Source: Trema orientale
Taxonomy: Eukaryota > Streptophyta > Magnoliopsida > Rosales > Cannabaceae
DNA: 64,000 nucleotides
Direction: 5' to 3'
NCBI GenBank assembly: GCA_002914845.1
Contig: JXTC01000011.1
Location: 432,237 to 496,236, forward strand
Every line of letters begins with the position of its first letter. Position 1 is the stretch's first letter. Shown one piece after another: positions 11,600 to 24,005 of the stretch. The notes under the pieces were generated by a model, which did no database searches, was not told where the DNA came from, and saw nothing but the letters and a program-made list of their open reading frames with translations. The position numbers and the translations under genes are program-made.

Positions 11600-14500
11600 G
11601 GAGGTGAGGGAAAAGTAGCGGTTTTGGTGCCGCCAAAATAAGCGGATGAGATATAGAGAGGGGAGTTAATTAGCAGTTACATTGTATATACACTCTACTA
11701 ATGTATATACGTAATACTAATACTATAGTACTGGTACCAGTGCACTACCATAATCTTTTATGCAAATGTTTTTGCAGAATTCTAGTATTATAATAACATA
11801 TATACGTGGGCTTTGGGTACTGATTGGGTACATGCTGTTGTACCACTTTGCTGGGTGTCCCTAAACTTTGGACAGCTGTAGGATTGTAAGTTTTGTCCCA
11901 TATGATTAAGAGGGGGCCTCATTTTTGGTCATAAGGTTAATCATAGTCATCTACACACTTACCTTGTCTCTCTCTCTCTCTCTATTTTTTTTTTTTTTTT
12001 GGGTTCATATTTTTTGGGGTTGTCAGGGAAACAAATCCTATCCAATTGTAGTTTAAACCAATCTTGTTAATGTAAAAACTAATTTCAAATTGTTAATGAT
12101 CATGGTTTAGTACTCTGATTAGCAATTTGAAAGGCAAATAATTTGAGTGATTGATTATAATTGGAAAACATTTTATTTCTAGCTCAATTGTTGTTGTGTC
12201 CAACTGTCCCCTGCTTTGCATTATATTTATTATTCCATTGGCTTGCCCTGTTTTGTTTCACAATTCACTAAAATGGATTTCCAGGTCGATTTGTATGAAT
12301 GCATTTTTTGGCACCAACATGAAAAAAAGGCAAAGGCTTTTTAATGGGGTTTTGCTTAAAATGATTAGAGACAATTCTGTATATGAATAAGTTTCATCAC
12401 TTTTAATAGAATGCTAAATTATGTTTATGTGTTTCGATACTCAGGGGCTTAAGATTTAAGATATTTACTTTATTAAAAAGTTTAGGATTTTTTTAAAGTA
12501 CTTATGTTGTAGTATACAAACATGTATAAGCGTATGCTGCGTGCATATATATACACATGAGTTTCGACTGTAGATGGTGGTCCAAACGTGATAATATAGT
12601 TATAGTCTCTTTTTATTTTATAAACAAACTTTTTGTTCTTTTTTAGTTGAGGATACTTTTAATTACTGATTCTCTGGGCACCTTGGATTTTGAGATTAAA
12701 TACAACTTTATTTGCCATTGAGACTCCACCCTATTGTGTTCCTGACTTGTTAGACAATTGGGTTTACTTAAACCCTATTTTTATCATTGAATTTATTATG
12801 TAGGTTCCAATAAGCATGAAGAATAAAGTGAATTCTTTTTCTGGGGCAGGAGGTTCTGCCCCATAATATTTTTTAAGATAGAAAACAAGGGTGAGAATTG
12901 TTAATAATTTAAAAAAATTTTAAGCAAATGACACAAGATCCGAAAACTGGCCTGTCAATATAACTGGTTATATGACAAAAAAATTGTAATACAACTGTAA
13001 CAAAGTTTAGATAAGAATATTACTCAGTCTGATAAATAAAAATATAATATACATATATGGTGAATGATGCTATATATTTTTACTAGTTGTTTACACTTTG
13101 CGTGTTAATTTTTCGTCTTGTCCATCAAATCCTCTAACAATTAATTAATGACTAAAGAATTTAATCAAAGTTCATTTGGATCCTATCCTCTTAATATTGA
13201 CTCTTATGGTCTTATTTTATGATAATCATTGTAAATTATCTTCCACTTCATTAGGCTTAGGGGCTCAACCTGGCACGAAATCGTAATCTATTCTTGGTTT
13301 TGGTTAAGTGCTTAATTAAATTTAACTAATTAATCATTTAAGATTAAATACAATGTGGCCTAATATTATAAGTTGACCATATAACCAAATTCATCTCCAC
13401 ACTTAATATGCTTCTCCAATATGTTAAGCAATTACACAATAGCCTTTTTATCATTTAGAAACTTGTACCAACTAATGGATGTCTCTATCGTTTACATTAT
13501 TTGTGTAGTTTTGGGAGTAAAAAAAAAAGATACAAAAAAAGGCAATGAACAATCCCAAAAAACAAAATTTTTACTTCCCCATACACATAACAAAGGTCCT
13601 ACCACTCTTGTAATTGTTCTATTTTTTGGGGAGAGAAAGGTTTTGGGCCATAATTTTTTTTTTTCTTTTTTACGAAAGGTTTTTTGGGCCATAATTAGAA
13701 AGCCAAAGAATGAGGAAGCAAAAATAAAATAAATTGATGAAGAATATGATAATACACGTGAATATAATTGCAGGGGAGGAGCGTCTTCACGTGTGAAAGG
13801 CTGGACCACTCCAGTCTGTGATGAGAGGAAGAAGAAACAAAGGTAGAGAAAGAAGACGCTCCTAGTCTATCCAAAGTTGCCACCCACTCATAATAGAATA
13901 TATAAATACTGATATTCATTTCATATTATTATTAAAAAAAAAGTTTGGGAAATAAATTATAAATATAAACATTTGGAGTTAGCAAAGTTTGGCAGATGGC
14001 AAAGCTTAGGTCTTGGTGCTGGGACTTAGAACCTTTGACTCTGAAATATATGCTAAACCCAAGATGGTCAGCAGCTAGGTTTGACCGTTTTCTATGATGT
14101 GGTTTCCATTGCTTACAGATTCAGACTAGGTGGGGAAAATCATGGTTCCAAATACCATGGCTTTGTTTTTGTTTATTTTGTTTTTTTCCTTTGTTTTAAT
14201 ATGTGAAACTATGTGAGTATATCCCTTGCCTTAATCTTCTTTAGTTCTTAGTTGAGGTACAAACTTACTTACAAATTAATGTGTTGGTTTGAGTTTGTGA
14301 TCCTTAAATTTTACTATTTTATTAATCAAAGAGATACCCTTTTGTTGGTAAAAATATTTATTTCTGAATTAATGAATTTCACTATTAGTTTGGTTTGGTG
14401 ATACTACTAGACAACTGTGAAGAGGGAACTGAGGGTGTGTATATTGTAGTCTGTAGATGAGGCTGAATGGGGCCATTGCTGAATGTTAGGTAATCTCAAT

Positions 14501-14810
14501 TCATGTCTGTCTAGGTTCCCTATATATCTCACGCATTGATTTTTTTAATTTTATTTTTAAATGATTTTATGGGCAAAATTATCAAAGAAATATCCCCACC
14601 TTACATATGACTTTTAGACTCTCTTTTCCCTCCCAAAAATATATGAATAAAAAAACGAAAGTCTATTCTTGGACAAGTAGAAGAAATTCATATCCCACTT
14701 CTCATAATGAGGTTTTGACCAATTCGAGTGGGTTGAAACTGTATTGTCTATCAAACATGGGATATCATAAATTACATTTAACTTGTTCTTTATTTACTCC
14801 CATTTGGGTT
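11600..14810. other. Gene-free interval upstream of the cyclin
   Basis: Includes the probable cyclin promoter and a short (TC)n run at about 11971-11985. A small inverted repeat at 13777-13862 is listed separately. Translated frames here are low-complexity and have no domain. Confidence 0.5.
13777..13862. repeat. 11-bp inverted repeat with G-box elements
   Basis: GGAGCGTCTTC near 13777 is exactly mirrored by GAAGACGCTCC near 13852. Two CACGTG G-boxes lie close by, near 13756 and 13787. The pairing does not extend outward or inward, so a microRNA precursor is unlikely. Confidence 0.45.
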
Positions 14811-14813
14811 TGA

Positions 14814-16200
14814 AGGATATCCAACACCCACTTTAGACTTAAGGTTTGATTCTTTGTCTTTTGAGTTATATTTTCCCCCTGAGTTTACAGTTTTGCTTGA
14901 ATCCTTAGTTCGAGAAAAAGGTGCCATTAGAAGCCCTTTCTAATAGCTTCCACTCACTACTTCTTCCTTCTAATGCTACCCTGATTGGCTTTGATTGTTG
15001 CCATCCCCACCATTTGCGCAAATATTTTTAAGGGTCATTTGTGTAGATTTCGTTAGTCATATTTATTTATCCGTAAAGATACTATAATGAAAATAGTAGA
15101 TAAGTATTTCCTTTTTCTCATTTATATATGTGCTTATGTATGCATTTAGATCACGTTTACTGATTTGTACTAGGAATAAAGGAATTCTTTCCATTTCCCA
15201 TTCTTTGATGTGTTGAATATAGATGAGTAATAATGTCATTGTTGTTATGAGTTTTAGCTTAATTTATTATGCTTATCATGTTTAGCAAACTAATAATAGT
15301 CATATCAACATCATAGAATTTAGAAATTACAATATAAGCTCGACAATGAACTTCCACTTGTCTTCTTGACTAAAATCAACCTACAAAATAGCTTAATGAA
15401 TGCAAGAGGGCTTATAAGTTCTCGTCTCCTCTTTCTCTCTTTCTCTAATGCATGTGTTACTTCTAAATACATTAGGTACATCTTTATATTAATAATTGTG
15501 GCAAGAGAGGTCTCTTAGCCCAATGTGTTGACTAAGATATTATGACTGAGGGAGTCTGTAGGCCTCTAGTTAGTTAATTAACAAGTGTACATCCTATTAT
15601 ATTATGGCCTAAATGTAACACTATGCTCAATTATTCATATAAATGTATAGTTATTCATAATATGCTTTAACTATGACATTATAGTGAGTCGCTAATACTT
15701 ATTCTAGTCCCTATAAAATATTTCAATTTTCATATATTCACTTACACATTTAAGAAATAATTTTTTGTGAGTTTCACATACAATTAAATTGAGAACATAA
15801 CTTGAGTTTTGATTCTTTATTTCTGTTCAGACTCTTTTCTTTTATGATTCTTTTTATCATGGATTAGCAAATACTCCTGTACAATATAATATTTGGTGAA
15901 TTCGTCACATAATTAGCCAAACTAAGAATGGATAACCAACACTTTGGACTTAAAAGGTTTGGTTTCTTCTTTCTTGATTTGTTTCCACCCATCATTTTAT
16001 AGGTTTACTTGTATCCTTAGTTTTATAAAAGGGGTATATTAGTTGCGTTTTTCTAATATCTTCCACCCACTTCTTCTTCCTTCTATTGCGGCCCTTTCAA
16101 ATATATGTATTATATAGGCTGCTTGGATTTGTTGCCATCCCCACTATTTGTGCGAATTTTTGCAAAAGTCATTTGTGTAGATTTCAACCATAAATGTCTA
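14814..16200. repeat. Diverged direct duplication (14814-15058 and 15925-16200)
   Basis: Both copies share an ordered set of words: GGATATCCAACA/GGATAACCAACA, ACTTAAGGTTTG, ATCCTTAGTT, ACTTCTTCCTTCTA, TTGTTGCCATCCCCAC and GTCATTTGTGTAGATTTC. Many substitutions and indels separate them, so the duplication is old. No coding sequence is recognisable. Confidence 0.7.
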
Positions 16201-17043
16201 GCATTTTTACTTCCCTATGATCCATTTTGCTATGCCCAAATATTGAGACCTCGATTCTACAATAATGTTTTTATGAGTACTATCGACTAAAACCAATTGC
16301 TTGTGTGCCCTTGTAACCCTTTTTTATGCTGGTTACAAATGGAAGGTGATCACATGTCTTATTTTGTTGCCTCCCTCTCTATTCCACCAATAAAAATATG
16401 GTGGGTTTTCAATTCACAGGATCGCCCTTAAAAATCTTATTAGAAGGACAGGATGTGTGATAGAGAGAAGGAGACAAGTGATCACAGTCCGTTACAATAA
16501 GAGTAGTGATACATGATTTGACATTATATTATTTCTCAATATTTAATGTATTATTCATTCGGTACTTGTCACCTAAATTGCTAGAATATATAAATTATTT
16601 TATCAAGATAACTTATCATGATATTTGTATTTTCATTCTAATAGAACTTTCATAGATATAACTATGAAAGCGAAGAATGGCTTCCTAAAATTTGGTAGTA
16701 AACTAAGAAATCTATACTTTCTAGTACTCAAATTTTTGGATGCTATCCATGATTCCTAATCTTGCCTCTTGGATCCGCTTATATAGGCAAATGATAATTT
16801 ACTGTTCCAATCATTTTGCTGTCAAATTTTATTACTCAACACCAACTTTTGCAACAAGTTTTTTATTTCTCTATCTTATGTTTTAGATTTATCTGGTTTA
16901 GCTTTTAGCTTTTTAGATTTCTTTATCCTAGTTTTTGGATTTATATGGTTTTGCTTTTAGTTTTTTTTTTTAATTTCTTTTATCCTACTCCTAGTTTTGA
17001 GTTTATATGGTTTTGGTGCAAAATTAAGATTTTGGTTATGAAA
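16201..17043. other. Gene-free
   Basis: AT-rich sequence with T-runs; nothing supportable. Confidence 0.5.
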
Positions 17044-17433
17044 TGGGGAAATTACACAATATATGGTGTTTCTGAAATTTTTTTGAAAAATACGGTGATT
17101 TTGTACTTTTTAAGGTGCAGTACGGTTTTTATTAGAAAAATACTATTTTCAAAAATTATTTAGAAAAATACCATTTTTTAAAATAGTAACTAATTTTTAG
17201 TAACCAGTTTCTAGAAACTGATAACTAGTAAACAAAGATATTTATAATTGGTATATAACTAGTAACCAGTAACCAATAACTAGTAACTAGTAACCAAATT
17301 CTTGAAATCGGTATCCAGTAACTATTTTAAAAATGGTACTTTTCTAAATATTTTTTAAAAAGTGATATTTTCCTAATAAAAACTGTACGAAAATTAGAAA
17401 AAAGTTTGACTTCTGTATATGTGTAATTTTTTT
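17044..17433. mobile_element. Palindromic MITE, family copy 1
   Basis: The ends are inverted (GAAATTACACAATATA at the left, TATATGTGTAATTTTT at the right), with nested inverted words inside (ACGGTTTTTATTAG...CTAATAAAAACTGTAC). The centre is rich in AGTAACCAGTAAC repeats. A second copy with the same internal order lies at 57134-57424. No coding capacity. Confidence 0.65.
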
Positions 17434-19173
17434 CGGTTTTTGTAGGTATAAGTGTTAGAAACCCTTCTGAAATCTTCCATAGACTTTAAACTTTAGTTCT
17501 AAAATATGTTATACCCCACTAGTCATTCTATAGTTCTTGTATCTATGTTGTTTTGTTGGAAGCCAATTTATCTACTATTAAGACTTAGATAAAACACTAC
17601 CATTCAACGCCTACTTGTATACTTCCCATGTGGACACATCATCCTCAATCCCACATCAAGAGTTACAATAAAGCTCAATCAGTTTAGAATAATCGTTAGA
17701 ATAAACGTTCATAAACCACATTCTTGTTTCCTTGTGACTTTCTCATCTCTCGCCGCTTGATCAAAGGATACAGTACCCAAGGCCCAGATAGGAACTCAGG
17801 CTTTATCTCAAGCAAGTTGGGCCTTCAGTACGGACAGGTCCACATTAGGAAAGTTCACAGGCCTTCAAATCCCGGCTTAAATTCCGTACACCCTCTGTAC
17901 TTCTCTCTCACATGGGCTCTGTTTAACACCCTGGTCTAAATAATTTTTTAAAAAACTTTTATTCATTTTCTTCACCATGTGATTTTGCAATGCAAAGGAA
18001 TATTTGGCATATAGCTGTTGTTGGAGCTTAGAGGTGACCCATATCATAGGTCGTGACAAATTTAAATTATCGATTTCATTATCAATGGCTATGTTTTTGA
18101 TCTTACTTTCATTTTTGCCCTTTTAACTTTTCCCCATTTTTTATATTTACATTGTGACTCAGAATTGGGACAGTGACACATTTAGGACTTGATTTTTTTT
18201 TTCTCTCTCAAAGAAAATGGAACTAAATACCTATATTTGATAAGAGAGGTCATCAATCACCAAACGAACACTTAACTTTTGTTTATTTTATTTTGATAAG
18301 TAATGACACTTTTATACTAGACTTAATAATGCACAATTGATAATTATTTTGATATGTTATGTTCAATTATTTTGGTATTTTATTAAGGTAGATATCATGC
18401 ACATGTACACGTTCCAGAATACCAAACCTTGCCCAATAAGATATTTCAGTGAACTTTCCTTTCCTGTGACCAAAAAAGCAAATATCACTTGACTATTATT
18501 AATTAGTATCCCAAAAAAAATCCAAATTCCAGGATATGTTAGCTGGTTCCACACAAGGGTTGTTTGATTAGACTAGTCGAAATTGATCCGCAACACATAA
18601 CAAATGCCACTACTTTAAACATAATAAAAATATGATAAATGTGAAATACCATATCACATTGTTAGTAATAATAAGAAAAGAAAAAAGAAAAATTATATTA
18701 TATTCCTGATTTATGTTAAAATTGTAGTACCAAAAATATTTATGTCTACACCCTTAAATTCAAGAAAACAAGTACGAAACACCTTCTCTAGTTTTTACTA
18801 CATAAATTTGACTAAAATTTGAATTTTAATTATCAAGTTTTCATTTAACAATAAATTATTTCTATCTTTCTTCTTAAAAAAAAAACCCAAAGGAGTGCCA
18901 CTCAAGCAATATGCGGCATTTTTTTCTTAGATAAATAAAACTTCTACTAAGAGATTTCTCAAATCAGATAGGATTACATTTGACTCCAACATTAAACCTA
19001 AGTAAAAAGTGTGAAGTTTCATCCAAACACTTAATTAATTATAATATTAGGGAGGAAAAATAAGTAAAATATGTGCAACAACATATTACGTCATTGAGTT
19101 AGGAAATGGACTTCACTAGTATTATTTTTTTATGAATATTTTGAAAAATAACATTTCTAATAGTGTCATAGTA
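17434..19173. other. Gene-free
   Basis: A slightly GC-richer patch at about 17580-17935 has a 71-codon frame without any domain and could be old repeat sequence. Otherwise nothing supportable. Confidence 0.45.
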
Positions 19174-19174
19174 T

Positions 19175-19402
19175 TATGTGATGTATCATATAATTTGTCA
19201 CAATTGATTTCATTACCAATGAAATAATCCAAAATCATGTAATAAAAATTAAATTTAATAACAAAATCAATGTTCAGCGAATTATCTTTATGTGATGTAT
19301 CATATAATTTGTCACAATTGATTTCATTACCAATGAAATAATCCAAAATCATGTAATAAAAATTAAATTTAATAACAAAATCAATGTTCAGCGAATTATC
19401 TT
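19175..19402. repeat. Perfect 114-bp tandem duplication
   Basis: Copies at 19175-19288 and 19289-19402 are identical by eye. Because 114 is divisible by three, the duplication produces an open frame with a repeated peptide (MILDYFIGNEIN) on the minus strand. That frame is a by-product and not a gene. Confidence 0.95.
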
Positions 19403-19579
19403 CTTTTTGGCAAAATAATTATTGTAATCCAATATTGGTATTGGCAAAATAATTATCGTACCTTCAAGACTAAAAAAGAATTTTTCTAGAAGAGTACTTG
19501 AACCGCTACATATTGAGGTAATTAGTAACTAAGGAGATAGCCTCCTTATATAGGGGCTCAAGCCTCACTTTCTCTCTGT

Positions 19580-21020
19580 CTTTTACTGTTATGGGACTTT
19601 AGGCTTCTTCCATATTTTTTTTATTTAGCCAAATTCCAACGATCTCACCTCGGCTCATGTCGAAAAATCATTGCTGAAAAACTATGGTGCAACCCCTATG
19701 TTTGGCTTTTCCTGGAAGCTCATCAGCCATCGACATCATTCACTACATACCATACTTGAATGTTAAACCAATGACCATGTGCAAATTTGTGAACCTTGAA
19801 TCTGCTCTTCTTTCATAACAATTTTGGAGATCAACGACATGCCATAAGGATTAGCAACATTGCCAAACTTGGAGTTTTTACCCGAACTCACTCCACATTT
19901 TTGACAATTACTTTTATGGTGCCCAGATTGTCCATACCTCTAGCAGATAATATTCTTCTTTAATTCAGAAACGATATCATTTAAGACACTTAGATGATCC
20001 CCTGTAGCCATACATTCAAATTTTTCTAATCTTCATCGCTCATATTAGATTTCTCAGTAAGGATGTCAATTTCACCGAACGGAGTGGTGCATCGCAATGC
20101 ACCAGCCCGAATGGGGCGAGCTTTCACCGTTATAAATGGTGCAGGGCATGGGACGGAGATTCCCCGTTTAATATTTAGCAGGGCGGGGGGCTTAGGATTG
20201 AGTGTCCCGCATCGACCCCGCCCCGATTATGTATAAGTTAATTTTTATTTTTTTATATAATAGTGATTCAAGTAGATTTTTTTTTTTAAAAAAAAAGATC
20301 TAATAATATATAGTCATATACTAATATTGTTTGAGTTATTTGGGATTGTGTTAGCCTTATGAATGAATGATATGCTATATGATTTTGGTATTAAATATTT
20401 TGTATTTGATAATTCTAATATATTAAAATTTTATTTGAATGTGTTGTTTGGTTATTTGGGTCTAAAATTGGAAATTTCAATGAAGTTAACTTTAATTTTG
20501 ATTTTTTTCGATGTATTTAGACTTTTAAAAGATTTGGACTAGCATAGGATTGTTTAATTTATTCAAGATGAAGATTCCAAACGGGAATCCCGATATACTA
20601 ATGGAGAAATCGATCCCCGATGAGGATTCCCTGAAATTGTCCTGCACCAAATTAAATGGTAGATGATGCGGGGATGGTATAGTAAAATAATAATAGGGAT
20701 CGGGATAGTAAACACAAAACTGATCCCGCCCTGCCGCATTGACATCCCTATTTCTCAGAATCTCTATTCTCAAATTCTTATACTAACCAGATTGAATCAT
20801 CCCATCCAATTTCTTCACATTAATCCTCGTCAGAACTGAAACTTGTACTCTAATATCTCCCTCTATGCTCCTAACGTGAAAAACTAATGAGAAAATCCTC
20901 AGAAAAAGATTGAAAGGGTCACAATGGTCCCACTTAAATCCCAACCTCATTGGACAGAATTTCTTAGATTACCACTAAGCTCCATCGCACTGAAGAATTT
21001 TGTTTGCTCTAATACCAGTT
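19580..21020 (-). mobile_element. Degenerate copia-type retrotransposon: PBS and gag relic, interrupted by a MITE
   Basis: On the minus strand, 21017-21006 reads TGGTATTAGAGC, one mismatch from the standard TGGTATCAGAGC primer-binding site for initiator tRNA-Met. It follows an LTR-like CCCAACA end (plus TGTTGGG at 21020). Further down, near 19880-19950, a frame reads RYGQSGHHKSNCQKCGVSSG, a decayed CCHC zinc knuckle of gag. The hAT MITE at 20058-20750 splits the relic. No intact frame remains. Confidence 0.7.
20058..20750. mobile_element. Non-autonomous hAT-type element (MITE), 693 bp, with perfect 8-bp TSD
   Basis: The ends are TAAGGATGTCAAT and ATTGACATCCCTA, inverted with one mismatch. 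The 8 bases TTTCTCAG flank both sides exactly (20050-20057 and 20751-20758). An 8-bp duplication with a TA-GG start is the hAT signature. Sub-terminal regions are GC-rich (GGCGGGGGG, CCCGCCCCG) and partly inverted. It carries no transposase. Confidence 0.9.
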
Positions 21021-21430
21021 GTTGGGAATCTGATCGACTCAGATTCGCTGCTCCTAGAATCTCACTTCAACAAATATCAGAATCATAGTGAAATAATAAC
21101 AAGGAAGAAAAACCACTGTCCTCAGAAAAAAATTTCACTATATGAAAAAATTTCTACCATTATATCTTTCTTTTTTACCCAATGATTCTAATATACCTGA
21201 GCACTTTCTCACAAGAAACTCTCACAAATATTTCCTCCTCACACATTTTTGTTTATTTAAAAAACATACAAAAAGAGAACTTACACTTCCATACTCACAA
21301 AAAGGCTAAAAATGAATTTTACTCCCTACTCCTTCAAAAGAAACACATAAATATAAAACGCTGCATATTGAGAAAAATGAGAACTTTCGGAGAAAGAAAA
21401 TGGTTGGGATTTCCAAATAAATACTTAGTA
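21020..21430 (-). repeat. Probable 5' LTR of the copia relic
   Basis: It lies immediately upstream, in minus sense, of the primer-binding site and ends CCCAACA on that strand. The outer boundary was not located. Confidence 0.45.
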
Positions 21431-21968
21431 TAAGAGGCACATTTGGTGCGTAATACCACAAAATTACAAAAACATAGATCTCATATGCAAAGTTACAAAT
21501 TTATGGTAATATGACACCAAATTGCTTATGACTTGCTTGGATTCAATTTTTATTTTTTTTAAACAGAAAAGTGAAAAAAAAAATTTGGAAGTTTGGTTGA
21601 TAACCTTATTTTTATTTTTAAAAATTGTTATCATAAATTTCAAAAAAAAAGTGGTAACAAAAATTTTCTAATACTTTTTTCTTTAAAAACAAATTTCAAA
21701 AACAAAAGAAAATACAAATATAAGTCTATATGACTTTTTCTCTCATTATTAGTACTTTATTGTTTTTAGAAACAATTAGCGAAATAAAGTTTGTTAAGCA
21801 GGTTTCTTGTTTATAAAAATTGAAAACCAAAACAAAATTTTTACTTCTATTTTTAATTTATTTAAATAAAAAACTGGAAGTGAATTTAAGCAATCTCTTA
21901 ACTATTAGAATGTTGATATCATTATTGTATGTTTATTGGAATATGAGTCTATCCCAATAAATGACTTA

Positions 21969-22365
21969 GGCTATGTTTGGTAAAAGCGAAAAGTGAGAGA
22001 AAAAAAAAATGTGGGAGAGAAAAGTGGAGGGAAAGTGAAAAAATAAGTTGTTTAGTAGAAAGGAAAATGGAGGGAAAAGAAAAAAAAGAGAGAAAAAGGA
22101 TGGAAAAATAATTGGTGATCCCCACAAAAATTGAGAAATTAGTTAATAAATAATTTTAAATTACTAAATTACCCTTATATATTAATTTTAAAAATCATTA
22201 TATTAAGAGTAAAGTTTTCATTTAAAATAAATCAATTTTTTTTACTCTCTACGTACTAAACAACTATAAAAGAAAATTACTTTTCTTTTTCATCCAATAT
22301 TTCTTTCTCTCATATTTTTTTCCTTCCCCCCACCACCCCTTTTTTTTTCTCTAACAAACATAGTC
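21969..22365. mobile_element. Tourist-like (PIF/Harbinger) MITE, family A copy 1
   Basis: Terminal inverted repeats are GGCTATGTTTGGTA and TAACAAACATAGTC. A TTA precedes the left end; the right-hand duplication is altered (AGA). Internally it is purine-rich on the left and pyrimidine-rich on the right, matching the copy at 43109-43496. Confidence 0.75.
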
Positions 22366-22990
22366 AGATTTGAGTTTGCCCATAACACGACTCTAACTAT
22401 TTTCAATTTTCAGTCGGGTAGATCGGAGTTTGACCATATCACTACTCCAACTATTTTTATTTGAGAGTTACTATAATTAAATTTGATTGGAAGTTGTCGT
22501 TGTAAAATTGTAAATTTGAAATAAATCAATAGTTGTTTTTTTTTTTTTTAAAGTAAATCAATAGTTGTTAATATTGTAATTGTACAACAAAAAAGACAAA
22601 AAATACCAGTCAAATATTAGCTGGATCCTGAATTCTGATCCAAAATTTATATACATATATAAACAAAAAAAAAATCCCCCCCAAAAAAGAAAAAGGGTAG
22701 GAATTTAGTTTACAATCCATTTTTAACGTGCGGGGATTTTAATGAATAATAATTATGACCGTTGCGGGTGGTTGCCGACGCTGAGTCGCGAAACGCGGGA
22801 AAGCGCGTAAGTAAAAGATTAAGAACTAAAGAAGCCTTCTCAGTCTGATGTGTATCTGATTCAGCAAAGCAAACGATATGCATATCAAGAACCACACACT
22901 TATCTAATCTAATTTCTCAATTATTTATTCATTTTCTTCTTCAAGGAATATTATTATTAATATTAATAATATTTAGAAGAAGGGGATTCT
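22366..22990. promoter_or_regulatory. Upstream region of the BT4-like gene, with E2F-like site
   Basis: A GC-rich island in AT-rich sequence at about 22758-22810 holds GCGGGAAA (22795-22802), a consensus E2F element, next to TGAGTCG and repeated CGCG words. It is about 200 bases above the TATA box. Function is inferred from motif match only. Confidence 0.4.
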
Positions 22991-22995
22991 ATATC

Positions 22996-23003
22996 TATAT
23001 AAG
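22996..23003 (+). promoter_or_regulatory. TATA box of the BT4-like gene
   Basis: TATATAAG, followed about 30 bases later by a plausible transcript start. The leader would run to 23238, where GTATGT begins a probable 5' UTR intron. Confidence 0.5.
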
Positions 23004-23238
23004 AAAGCTAATCTGATTAAAACTGCTCTCCTTTCCAAGTTTGATTGTATTCATACTCATCAACCTCATTCAATACTCCTCTTATCCAGAAAAGGGTCTT
23101 CGTTTTTTGAGGAGATAAAGCCTTTTTTTACCAGTTCATTACGTGTATATATATATATACCACAGATATACAGAGAGAATTATTGGGCCAGTACTCGGAC
23201 TGATTCAGAAATTTTGATACAGAACACAAATACAAGAG

Positions 23239-23979
23239 GTATGTAATATGATATCTCTTTCTCTTGCAATGAATTCTTGTTCAGATGTTATAATTTGGTT
23301 ATTGGTTTTGATTCTGACAATATGGAACTCTTCTGGGCAAATCTTAAATCTGGTTTTTATTTTTTGTTTATTTTTTCGATCATTTAAAATGTTCATTTAG
23401 AGGAGAAAATGTTAAACAAACATAGGGTTGTTTTCGAATTTTTAGCATTTTATTGTTACCTTGTAGCCTATGTTGAATTTGGTGATGGTCCCAAGTTGAT
23501 CAGAAACCACCAAAAAGTTCAAAAAACAGGACAGAAAAAAAAAAACATAAATTATATGACAAGTTGTCCAAAAAGCCATGAAAGTGACTGGCTTTTATAT
23601 TAGGTGGGGGGCGGCGTCACTGTTTTCCAACTTGCTTGATTGAGATTTGGCTCATTTTTACATATTATAAATAAATTGACAAGCCTTATCAACGTCCAGT
23701 ACTACCTTGGCTCTTTTAACTCTGTTCATATATCAGAACATCGTGCCTGATATATATTTTTATGGACCCACGAAAAGGACATGAACCGTGCATTTTTCAT
23801 TTGGTTAGATTTTTATACTCTATGCTTCTTTTCATTGGATACATTAAAATCATTTCTTTGCTTAAGCCACTTTCAAGTGATGATGTCTCCTTTAGAATTG
23901 TTTGATAATTGAGAGAGTTCCCATTGGTCAAAATTGATTATAAGAGCCAGTATTGATTTGTTCTTCACATACATTGCAG
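23239..23979 (+). other. Probable 5' UTR intron of the BT4-like gene
   Basis: A donor AGAG/GTATGT at 23239 and an acceptor TTGCAG ending at 23979 would join a leader exon to the 26-base piece carrying the ATG at 24006. Inferred from splice signals only. Confidence 0.5.
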
Positions 23980-24005
23980 ATTTCAGCACATAAACTTGAT
24001 GAAAA

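Noticed and set aside
13777-13862. MicroRNA precursor
   Set aside because: Only 11 paired bases; the stem does not extend and no known mature sequence was seen.
19122-19352. Minus-strand protein with a repeated MILDYFIGNEIN peptide
   Set aside because: Explained by the 114-bp DNA duplication; no domain or coding signal.
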